The translations under genes were made by a program, and so were the position numbers. This document shows, piece by piece, positions 1-6,143 of a stretch of DNA of 10,192 nt. The DNA comes from Clostridiales bacterium (GTDB taxonomy: Bacteria > Bacillota > Clostridia > Lachnospirales > CAG-274). The stretch is from NCBI GenBank assembly GCA_021202835.1, contig JAJQCI010000027.1:1-10192 (forward strand), in the 5' to 3' direction. The notes under the pieces are model-generated. The model did no database searches. It was not told where the DNA came from and worked only from the letters and a program-made list of their open reading frames with translations. Each line of letters opens with the position of its first letter. The stretch's first letter is position 1.

Positions 1-989
1 GCCTTTGCCTGCTCATATGTCTCCTTACTCCAAACGGAAACCTGAACCTCGCCTATATGGGCTTTTCTCAGGAAATACATACAAATTCTGGACTGGCCGA
101 TTCCGCCGCCTACAGTATAGGGCAGCTTTTCTTCTATTATTGCCTTTTGGAAGGGCAGCTCGGCTCTTTCGGGGCAGCCTGCAAGCTCAAGCTGTTTAAC
201 AAGGCTTTCGCTGTCAACTCTTATGCCCATTGAAGAAAGTTCATAGGCGATGTCAAGAAGAGGATAATAAACAACAATGTCGCCGTTAAGCTCCCAGTCG
301 TCATAGTCGGGGGCTCTGCCGTCGTGCTTTATGCCGCTTTTAAGAAGTCCGCCTATTTTCATAACGAAGATAGCGCCCTTGTCCTTAGCCTCCATGTGTT
401 CTCTTTCCTTGGGAGGAAGGTCGGGATATTTATCCTCAAGCTCCTGCGTTGTTATGAAAGAGATGTGATCGGGCAGCATGGGCTTTATGTAGTCATATTC
501 GCTGGCCATAAATTTTTCGGTTCTCTTAAGGGCAGAATATACCTTTTCAACAACGCTCTTGAGGGTTTCGACATTTCTTTCCTCATAGTTGATTATTTTT
601 TCCCAGTCCCACTGGTCAACAAAAACAGAATGAAGATTGTCTGTTACCTCGTCACGTCTTATGGCGTTCATATCTGTGTAAAGACCTTCACCGTAAACAA
701 AGCCGTAGCGCTTAAGGGCCATTCTCTTCCATTTTGCCAGAGAATGAACGATTTCGCAGTTTCTGCCGCCCATTTCCTTTATATCGAAGGAAACAGGGCG
801 TTCAACGCCGTTTAAGTTGTCGTTAAGGCCTGTCGAAGGGTCAACGAAAAGCGGCGCCGTAACTCTGGCAAGATTCAGCTGTTTTGAAAGTGAAGACTGG
901 AAGTGGTCCTTCACTTTCTTAATGGCAATCTGGGTTTCATGTAAGTCAAGGGCGGATTTATAACCCTCGGGAATGTAAAAGTTTTCCAT
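1..989 (-). CDS. asnA: Aspartate--ammonia ligase (asparagine synthetase A), 3' end cut by window edge
   Basis: Cytoplasmic enzyme that makes L-asparagine from L-aspartate, ammonia and ATP, giving AMP and pyrophosphate. It is a class II aminoacyl-tRNA-synthetase-like fold related to the AspRS/AsnRS core. The frame gives 329 residues in view and stays open at the left edge. E. coli AsnA has 330, so only a few C-terminal residues are missing. Family blocks seen: VHSLAKWKR (81-89), GEGLYTDMNAIR (100-111), VDQWDWE (124-130), RAPDYDDW (225-232), LNGDI (234-238), ELSSMGIRVD (250-259) and GGGIGQSR (294-301). The ATG at 989 is preceded by AAGGAG at a 6-nt gap. The gene lies 70 nt downstream of asnS and is probably co-transcribed with it. 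No start-to-edge disruption was seen. Identification is secure. Confidence 0.97.
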   Translation of the reverse strand, partial: MENFYIPEGYKSALDLHETQIAIKKVKDHFQSSLSKQLNLARVTAPLFVDPSTGLNDNLNGVERPVSFDIKEMGGRNCEIVHSLAKWKRMALKRYGFVYGEGLYTDMNAIRRDEVTDNLHSVFVDQWDWEKIINYEERNVETLKSVVEKVYSALKRTEKFMASEYDYIKPMLPDHISFITTQELEDKYPDLPPKEREHMEAKDKGAIFVMKIGGLLKSGIKHDGRAPDYDDWELNGDIVVYYPLLDIAYELSSMGIRVDSESLVKQLELAGCPERAELPFQKAIIEEKLPYTVGGGIGQSRICMYFLRKAHIGEVQVSVWSKETYEQAK

Positions 990-1021
990 AATATTCTCCT
1001 TAATAATATTATAATAGTCAT

Positions 1022-1054
1022 AGTTCAGCTGTGCTCTGCACAAGCGGCTGAACT
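1022..1054 (-). other. Stem-loop between asnS and asnA
   Basis: A perfect 8-bp inverted repeat, AGTTCAGC / GCTGAACT, encloses a second 5-bp stem, TGTGC / GCACA, with a 3-nt loop and a 4-nt bulge (CGCT on the transcript). It begins 5 nt after the asnS stop. In the transcribed direction it is followed by ATGACTATTATAAT, not a run of U, so it is not a standard rho-independent terminator. It may protect or process the mRNA, attenuate transcription or set the asnS:asnA ratio. The structure is read directly from sequence; its role is unknown. Confidence 0.6.
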
Positions 1055-1059
1055 GTTGC

Positions 1060-2451
1060 TTATAATCTGCAGTTGTTTACTGTTCTGGGGAAAGGAACAA
1101 CGTCCCTTATGTTTGTCATGCCTGTAAGGTACATAACCGTTCTTTCAAAGCCAAGGCCGAAGCCTGCGTGGCGAACAGAGCCGTATTTTCTCAGGTCGAG
1201 ATAGAAGTCGTAGTCTTCCTTCTTAAGCCCCAGTTCATTCATTCTGGAAAGAAGAACGTCATAGTCATCTTCTCTCTGGCTTCCGCCTATAATCTCACCT
1301 ATTCCGGGAACGAGACAGTCCATAGCGGCTACAGTCTTTCCGTCGGGGTTAAGCTTCATATAGAAGGCCTTTATTTCCTTGGGATAGTCTGTGACAAAAA
1401 CAGGTCTTTTGAAAACAGTCTCCGTTAAATATCTTTCGTGTTCGGTCTGGAGGTCACTGCCCCATTTTACCTTATAGTCGAAATTGTCGTTGTTCTTTTC
1501 AAGAATCTCAACAGCCTCTGTATAGGTAACATGGGCAAATTTGGAATTCAAAACATTGTTGAGCCTGTCAATAAGCCCCTTGTCAACAAACTGGTTGAAG
1601 AACTTCATTTCCTCGGGGGCCTTCTCCATAACATAGCTTATAACATATTTAAGCATGTCTTCCGCAAGGCTCATATCATCATTTAAATCAGCAAAGGCAA
1701 TCTCGGGCTCAATCATCCAGAATTCTGCGGCGTGGCGTGGTGTGTTTGAGTTTTCGGCTCTGAATGTGGGGCCGAAGGTATATACATTTTTGAAGGCAAA
1801 GGCGTAGGTTTCAACGTTAAGCTGGCCGCTTACTGTTAAATTGGTTTCCTTGCCGAAGAAATCTTTCGTATAGTCTATGCTTCCGTCGGGATTTTTAGGA
1901 AGATTGTTTAAATCCATAGTTGTAACCCGGAACATCTCCCCTGCTCCCTCACAGTCGCTGCCTGTTATTAAGGGCGTGTGAACATACACAAAGTCTCTTT
2001 CCTGGAAAAAGCAGTGTATAGCGTGGGCAATAACGGAGCGCACTCTGAAAACAGCCAAAAATGTGTTTGTTCTGGGGCGGAGATGGGGTATTGTTCTCAA
2101 ATATTCAAATGAGTGGCGCTTTTTCTGAAGAGGATAGTCCGAAGCGGCAAGCCCCTCTATATTAACCTCTGCCGCCTGAATTTCAAAGGGCTGTTTAGCA
2201 TTAGGCGTAGCCACAAGCTCACCCTTAACAACAAGGGCGGAGCCTATTGTCACCTTTGAAATCTCGGCGAAGTTGTCAAGCTTGTCTGTATATACAACCT
2301 GTAAGGGCTGAAAATAGGTTCCGTCGTTTATAACGATGAAGCCGAAGCTTTTTGAGTCTCTCTTGCTTCTTATCCAGCCCCCTACTGTTATCTCCTTTCC
2401 CACATAGCTTTCACTGTTTTTAAACAGCTCTCTGATGTTTACCAAATCCAT
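1060..2451 (-). CDS. asnS: Asparaginyl-tRNA synthetase
   Basis: Class IIb aminoacyl-tRNA synthetase that joins asparagine to tRNA-Asn in the cytoplasm. Length is 463 residues, against 466 for E. coli AsnRS. An N-terminal OB-fold anticodon-binding domain spans about 18-100. The catalytic core follows, with HLRPRTNTF (123-131), the AsnRS-type SGQLNVE block (208-214), motif 2 around FRAE (230-233) with EFWMIEPE (243-250), and motif 3 GFGLGFERTVMYL (430-442). It ends with a PFPRT block (453-457). The ATG at 2451 has AAGGAGG at a 9-nt gap, which fixes the start. It sits 32 nt after an unknown gene and 70 nt before asnA, so one transcript would supply both asparagine and its loading enzyme. No T-box leader is present directly upstream. 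Confidence 0.98.
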   Translation of the reverse strand: MDLVNIRELFKNSESYVGKEITVGGWIRSKRDSKSFGFIVINDGTYFQPLQVVYTDKLDNFAEISKVTIGSALVVKGELVATPNAKQPFEIQAAEVNIEGLAASDYPLQKKRHSFEYLRTIPHLRPRTNTFLAVFRVRSVIAHAIHCFFQERDFVYVHTPLITGSDCEGAGEMFRVTTMDLNNLPKNPDGSIDYTKDFFGKETNLTVSGQLNVETYAFAFKNVYTFGPTFRAENSNTPRHAAEFWMIEPEIAFADLNDDMSLAEDMLKYVISYVMEKAPEEMKFFNQFVDKGLIDRLNNVLNSKFAHVTYTEAVEILEKNNDNFDYKVKWGSDLQTEHERYLTETVFKRPVFVTDYPKEIKAFYMKLNPDGKTVAAMDCLVPGIGEIIGGSQREDDYDVLLSRMNELGLKKEDYDFYLDLRKYGSVRHAGFGLGFERTVMYLTGMTNIRDVVPFPRTVNNCRL

Positions 2452-2483
2452 TTGTTTGTTCCTCCTTAATATTTAAAGTATTT

Positions 2484-2945
2484 CTATAAAACTTCGAAAT
2501 ACAGATTTTTATAATTAAACTCTCCGTACAGCTTTTCCGCCGTATCCTTTATATCCCGAAGTGACATAAGCCACTCAATATAGCCGAGAACCTCAGCTTT
2601 ATAGTAATGTCCTTTTTCGGCGTCTGCAATTATTATTCGCCTGCGCAGGATATTAATACGCCGGGCGTCTGTCCCCTTAAGGGAATTTTTGTTAAGAACC
2701 GCCGTCACAAAGCTGTCCCTGTCCTTATATTTGCTTTGATCTGTTATAAGCAGCCCGTAATAATAAAACTCATAAACCGCTTTATCATAGTAAAAGGGAG
2801 TTATAACAAGCTCTTCCTTTAGAAAGCGGCTTTCCTCCCGGCTTTTAAGCCTTTCATAAAATGAGCATAAATTATACATAACCGACAGCTTTGTGCGCTC
2901 TTTCTTATCAACATTATTTTTTATAAAATCGCTGAGCTTTTCCAT
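2484..2945 (-). CDS. Hypothetical protein, 153 aa, unrecognised
   Basis: I do not recognise this family. The 153-residue product is highly charged (rich in Lys, Arg, Glu, Asp) with many Tyr and Leu residues. It looks mostly helical and has no signal peptide or membrane segment. A basic patch, RRINILRRR, lies at about 95-103, and a Tyr-rich stretch (FYYDKAVYEFYYYG) at about 51-64. It is probably cytoplasmic. It is real by context: same strand, 15 nt after the rhodanese stop and 32 nt before asnS. A GAGG ribosome site sits 7 nt before the ATG at 2945, and the stop is TAG. Its position in the xth-rhodanese-asnS-asnA run implies co-expression but does not indicate a function. Confidence 0.75.
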   Translation of the reverse strand: MEKLSDFIKNNVDKKERTKLSVMYNLCSFYERLKSREESRFLKEELVITPFYYDKAVYEFYYYGLLITDQSKYKDRDSFVTAVLNKNSLKGTDARRINILRRRIIIADAEKGHYYKAEVLGYIEWLMSLRDIKDTAEKLYGEFNYKNLYFEVL

Positions 2946-2960
2946 TCCAGTGCCTCAAAG

Positions 2961-3269
2961 TCACATTATAAGCTCAAAGGGCCAGTCAATAAGGCCGCCC
3001 ATATCATAAATATGCTTATAGCCCATTTCATCCAGAATTTCCGCCGCCGCCCTACTTCTTTTGCCGCTTCGGCAGTATACCATAATTTCGGCGTTCTTAT
3101 CGGGAATAACCTCCCCTGCCCTTCTCTCTATTTCATCAAGGGGCAGAAGCTCGGCGCCGTCAATATAGCTTTCTTCGAATTCCTCTTTTGTTCTCACATC
3201 TATAAGCCGAAGGCTCTTATTTTCATCCATAAGCTTTTTAGCCTCGGCATGATTTAATTTTGTTATCAT
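2961..3269 (-). CDS. Single-domain rhodanese-like protein
   Basis: Small cytoplasmic rhodanese-fold protein of 102 residues, the size of GlpE/PspE-type single-domain sulfurtransferases. Such proteins carry sulfane sulfur as a Cys persulfide from donors such as thiosulfate to an acceptor. Seen: the N-terminal LIDVRTKEEFEESYIDGA block (22-39), matching the family pattern of an Asp-x-Arg followed by a Glu-x-x-x-Gly-His/Asp-Ile-x-Gly-Ala-like segment. The active-site loop is CRSGKRS (66-72), with Cys66 as nucleophile, followed by the helix SRAAAEILDEMGY and the C-terminal GGLIDWP. There is no signal peptide. The ATG at 3269 follows the xth stop by 11 nt; its weak GGTGAT-like ribosome site abuts that stop. 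Physiological donor and acceptor cannot be told from the sequence. Confidence 0.92.
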   Translation of the reverse strand: MITKLNHAEAKKLMDENKSLRLIDVRTKEEFEESYIDGAELLPLDEIERRAGEVIPDKNAEIMVYCRSGKRSRAAAEILDEMGYKHIYDMGGLIDWPFELIM

Positions 3270-3280
3270 AACATCACCGC

Positions 3281-4033
3281 TTATTCGAGTATTAATTCAA
3301 CAGGGCAGTGGTCGGAGCCGAAAACATCGGTGTGGATTTTTGCCCCTTTAATCCTTTCCTTAAGACATTCCGAAACAATAAAATAGTCAATACGCCAGCC
3401 TGCGTTCTTCTCTCTGGCCTTAAAGCGATAGCTCCACCAGGAATAGATTCCTTCCGCATCGGGATATAAATATCTGAATGTGTCAATAAAGCCGCTTGAA
3501 AGAAGCTCTGTCATTTTGCCTCTTTCTTCATCTGTAAAGCCGGCGTTTTTGCGGTTTGTTTTGGGATTTTTAAGGTCTATTTCATTGTGAGCCACGTTTA
3601 AATCGCCGCAGTAAACAACGGGCTTTTTCTTCTCAAGCTCTTTAAAATAAACCCTTAAGGCGTCCTCCCACTCCATTCTGTAGGAAAGCCTTTTAAGGCC
3701 GTCCTGTGAGTTGGGCGTATAGCAGGTCACATAATAGAAGTCTTCCATTTCAAGAGTAATGAGCCGCCCTTCTTTGTCGTGCTCCTCTATTCCCAAGCCA
3801 TAGCTTACGCTTAAGGGTTCGGCTTTGGTAAAAACCGCAGTGCCGGAATAGCCCTTTTTTTCAGCATAGTTCCAATAGGCATAATAGCCTTCCGGCTTAA
3901 AGTCAATCTGCCCTTCCTGAAGCTTTGTCTCCTGAAGAGAGAAAAAGTCAGCGTCCATATTTCTAAAAACGTCCTCAAAGCCCTTAGTCACACAGGCCCT
4001 CAGACCGTTTACATTCCAAGAAATCATTTTCAT
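3281..4033 (-). CDS. xth: Exodeoxyribonuclease III / AP endonuclease
   Basis: DNA repair nuclease of the Xth/ExoA (EEP) family. It cuts the backbone 5' to abasic sites in base-excision repair and has 3'-phosphatase and 3'-5' exonuclease activities. Length is 250 residues, usual for the family. Metal-binding and catalytic residues are all present: Asn7 in SWNVNG, Glu35 in LQETK, Tyr105 in CYTPNS, Asp144 and Asn146 in CGDLNVAHNEIDL, and Asp241-His242 in SDHCPVEL near the C-terminus. The ATG at 4033 has AAGGTGA at an 8-nt gap. That ribosome site forms the last codons and stop of the upstream DUF2442 gene, so the two are tightly linked. B. subtilis calls its homologue exoA. Identification is secure. 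Confidence 0.97.
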   Translation of the reverse strand: MKMISWNVNGLRACVTKGFEDVFRNMDADFFSLQETKLQEGQIDFKPEGYYAYWNYAEKKGYSGTAVFTKAEPLSVSYGLGIEEHDKEGRLITLEMEDFYYVTCYTPNSQDGLKRLSYRMEWEDALRVYFKELEKKKPVVYCGDLNVAHNEIDLKNPKTNRKNAGFTDEERGKMTELLSSGFIDTFRYLYPDAEGIYSWWSYRFKAREKNAGWRIDYFIVSECLKERIKGAKIHTDVFGSDHCPVELILE

Positions 4034-4041
4034 AAGTTAAA

Positions 4042-4287
4042 TCACCTTTTTATACTGTTGTCATATAATTCGTGAGGAGCAATGTCCTGACCGTCGTTCC
4101 ATTCTATACCTGTTCCGTCCTCAAGAAGCCTTACGCTGTTAAAATAATCCTTATCTTTAAGCATACCATACCAGCTGCCTTTGATGTAGGGCTTTACGTC
4201 AAACAGCTTTCTTTCCGAGGTTTTATAAACCAACAAAAGCATATAATTTTCTTCCGGCTTAACGGAAATCAGTTTCGGCTGAAGCAT
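4042..4287 (-). CDS. DUF2442 domain protein
   Basis: An 81-residue protein matching the DUF2442 pattern: KPEENYMLLLVY near the N-terminus, then FDVKPYIKGSWYGMLKD, a YFNSVRLL segment, and the C-terminal hallmark EWNDGQDIAPHELYDNS. The family is small and cytoplasmic, often beside a DUF4160 gene. That pairing has led to toxin-antitoxin-like suggestions, but I know of no firm function. Here the upstream neighbour is a broken DUF4160 gene (4310-4583) ending 22 nt before this ATG. The ATG at 4287 has GGAGAGAGG-type purine runs just upstream. The stop (TGA at 4044-4042) lies within the xth ribosome site, 8 nt before the xth start. The frame is intact. Confidence 0.9.
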   Translation of the reverse strand: MLQPKLISVKPEENYMLLLVYKTSERKLFDVKPYIKGSWYGMLKDKDYFNSVRLLEDGTGIEWNDGQDIAPHELYDNSIKR

Positions 4288-4309
4288 ATAACCTCTCTCC
4301 TTTATCTTT

Positions 4310-4583
4310 TTATTTTAACGGTTCTATTTTATAAAATCTTTCGCCTGATGACAACAAAGTCCAATTCGCTTCAAGTTCATCTTTATGGATTATCATCCAA
4401 GCTTCAACCAGCTTTAATTTATTATTCGGAAACTTATCGTCTTTCTCTATAAAGCTCTCCATCTAAGCCTATAACAGCTTCATTTCCAGAATATTCAACG
4501 TGTATATGCGGCTTATTGTGCTTGCCGCCGCTTTCACACTACATTCTGACAATTATTCCGTAAAACATACTTAACGTAGGCAT
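4310..4583 (-). pseudogene. Broken DUF4160 gene (nonsense plus frameshift)
   Basis: Reading the minus strand from an ATG at 4583 gives MPTLSMFYGIIVRM, the usual DUF4160 start. An in-frame TAG follows at 4541-4539, where a Tyr codon (TAT/TAC) is expected. The same frame continues with CESGGKHNKPHIHVEY, the family's PHxHxEY hallmark, then IGLDGELYRE. Within about 4447-4436 (AGAGAAAGACGATAAG) the frame shifts, +1 or -2. The remainder is in another frame: DKFPNNKLKLVEAW, HKDELEANW, and a GERFYKIEPLK end at a TAA (4312-4310). Full extent is about 91 codons, normal for DUF4160. Two independent lesions argue for decay rather than one sequencing error, though the frameshift lies beside an AAA run. 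It fills most of the stretch between the GH18 and DUF2442 genes; nothing else was found there. Confidence 0.85.
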
Positions 4584-4625
4584 AAATACGCAACCCTAAC
4601 CTTTCCGTTTTTTCAGCAATACATC

Positions 4626-6143
4626 TTATTTGAAATACTCATTTATAATATCCCAGGCTTCCTCATTTTCAAACCCCCGGCGCCAAAAGGCCGCACCGCC
4701 GCAGTCATATTCCACTGCCAGCTCCATTCTGGCCCTCAGAGAGGTTTCGTCTTCAAGCCATATTTTGACCGTTTCACCCTCCTGGGGATATTCTCCGTAG
4801 TTCTGGCCTGTTTCTTCATCATAGACTATTTCTGCGCCGTTGTCCTCAAGAAGCTTCATTGCGCTGTCCATACCATAGGCAGAGTTTGCCCCCACACCTC
4901 CGGCGGAGTTTACGTGCCACGCTCTTGTATAGAAGGGACAGCCTAAAATAAGCTTATCGGGGTCAACAAGCTCACAGGCTGTTTCAAGATAGCCCTCAAC
5001 CCAAGGCAGTGAGGAAACGGAGCCGGCCTCCGGGCTTGTGGAATAGTGTTCGTCATATGCCATCATAATAACATAATCACATATTTCCCCCATTTCCTCC
5101 ATATGATACTTTTCATTATAGGCCGCCGGAACAAATGTGTCAACGGAAACAGTCAAATTCATTTCATGAAATCTGTCGGCAAGCTTTTCCATGAATTCCA
5201 CATAGGCGTCTCCGTCTTCGGAATAAATGCTTTCGAAATCGATGTTTATGCCGTCAATCCCCGTGTTTATGCAGGAATCCAAAAGGGCTGTTATTATTTT
5301 ATCCGAAGCTTCCTCATTGCTTAAAAAGCCCGAGGTTATATCTGGGCTGAAGCTGTTTGTAACAAGCCCCCAGACTTCATAGCCCTCACCATGGGCCCAG
5401 TCGGCATAGCTTTTCTTTGATATGTCGGAAACAGTGCCGGCTGAGTCGGTTATTTCAAACCAAGTGGGACACAAAACGTCAAGCCCCTCTACCGGTATTC
5501 GCTTGCTGTTGCTGTCGTTTGCTTCATACGAGCTTATTGTGTCCCAAAGAATTTTAAGGCCTTTTTTGCCGTCCGAAGCAGTTTTCGACGTTGTCTTTGA
5601 TGAGGTTTTCGACGTTGTTTTCTTAACGGTCTCCGTCGTGGCTTCGGCTGTGGTTTCCACAGTGGGAGAGGTTATATAAACAATCCTCTCTGTGTTGTCA
5701 AAGCTGACCTCACAGCCCAGCCCCTCGGCCACAACCCTGACGGGAATCATTGTATAGCTGTTTATGATTTTGGGCGCCGTGTCAATTGAAACAGCTTCGC
5801 CGTTTTTATAAATAATCTTTTTGTCAATAGGTATAACAATTACGTCACTGCCCTTTGAAACGGTAACTTCCCGGCTGTCGTTATCCCACTCTATTTGACA
5901 GCCCAGCTCGGTAAAGACATCTCTTGCGCAGACAAGAACCCTGTCGTTCATAACAACGGGAATAAGCGAATAGCTGCCGAGAGCCTCGCCGTTTATGTTT
6001 ATATAAACCGCTTCGGCCTGATAGTCTCTCAAAGCGCCGTCATAGAAAAGCCTTGTTTTAATAACGTCTGTTGCTCCGAAAGCAGGGCACAGACTGAATA
6101 ATATAATTATCGAAAATATAAATGAAAACCACAGCTTTTTCAC
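4626..6143 (-). CDS. Secreted GH18 glycoside hydrolase with copper-amine-oxidase-like stalk domain
   Basis: A 505-residue exported protein. Residues 1-24 form a signal peptide: KK, a hydrophobic core and a likely cut after AFGA. Two repeats of the copper-amine-oxidase N-terminal-like (stalk) domain follow at about 47-98 and 103-158; both carry the IPV..N..V/IPVRVVAEGLGCEV-type pattern. A Lys/Thr/Ser linker runs at about 161-195, then a GH18 TIM barrel at about 196-505. The motif DGINIDFES (297-305) matches DGxDxDxE closely, with Asp302 and catalytic Glu304; the first Asp inside the motif is Asn300. MMAYDEHYS (360-368), GCPFYTRAW (401-409) and the C-terminal AFWRRG with Trp487 are further family marks. 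It resembles the YaaH/YdhD-type GH18 group of Bacillota, which act on peptidoglycan or spore wall, more than true chitinases; this is inference. The start is GTG, overlapping the upstream stop as GTGA. Confidence 0.9.
   Translation of the reverse strand: MKKLWFSFIFSIIILFSLCPAFGATDVIKTRLFYDGALRDYQAEAVYININGEALGSYSLIPVVMNDRVLVCARDVFTELGCQIEWDNDSREVTVSKGSDVIVIPIDKKIIYKNGEAVSIDTAPKIINSYTMIPVRVVAEGLGCEVSFDNTERIVYITSPTVETTAEATTETVKKTTSKTSSKTTSKTASDGKKGLKILWDTISSYEANDSNSKRIPVEGLDVLCPTWFEITDSAGTVSDISKKSYADWAHGEGYEVWGLVTNSFSPDITSGFLSNEEASDKIITALLDSCINTGIDGINIDFESIYSEDGDAYVEFMEKLADRFHEMNLTVSVDTFVPAAYNEKYHMEEMGEICDYVIMMAYDEHYSTSPEAGSVSSLPWVEGYLETACELVDPDKLILGCPFYTRAWHVNSAGGVGANSAYGMDSAMKLLEDNGAEIVYDEETGQNYGEYPQEGETVKIWLEDETSLRARMELAVEYDCGGAAFWRRGFENEEAWDIINEYFK
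5574..5621 (-). repeat. Two tandem 24-bp units encoding the GH18 linker
   Basis: Within the GH18 gene, residues 175-190 are two copies of an 8-residue unit, KTTSKTSS then KTTSKTAS. The DNA repeats with a 24-bp period; GTTTTCGACGTTGT (plus strand) occurs identically at 5581-5594 and 5605-5618. The unit joins the stalk domain to the catalytic barrel as a flexible linker rich in Thr/Ser. Its copy number could change by slippage without breaking the frame. Confidence 0.8.

Noticed and set aside
324..815. Plus-strand open frame of 163 codons
   Set aside because: It lies wholly antisense to asnA, whose conserved motifs occupy the other strand; the product shows no recognisable family.
1000..1020. 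TATAAT-like box upstream of asnA
   Set aside because: No -35-like sequence is found at a 16-18 nt spacing, and the stretch is simply AT-rich.
2452..2483. T-box leader for asnS
   Set aside because: The gap is only 32 nt and holds just the ribosome site; no T-box sequence or specifier stem fits.
4072..4452. Plus-strand open frame of 126 codons across the DUF2442/DUF4160 region
   Set aside because: It is antisense to DUF2442 and to the readable DUF4160 remnant, and has no family features.
4584..4625. Terminator after the GH18 gene
   Set aside because: No inverted repeat followed by a U-tract could be found in this short gap, so the end of the GH18 transcript is unresolved.
4645..4672. Possible promoter TTGAAA - 16 nt - TATTAT reading toward DUF4160/DUF2442
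   Set aside because: It lies inside the GH18 coding end, both boxes are imperfect and such matches arise by chance in AT-rich DNA; not strong enough to list as a feature.
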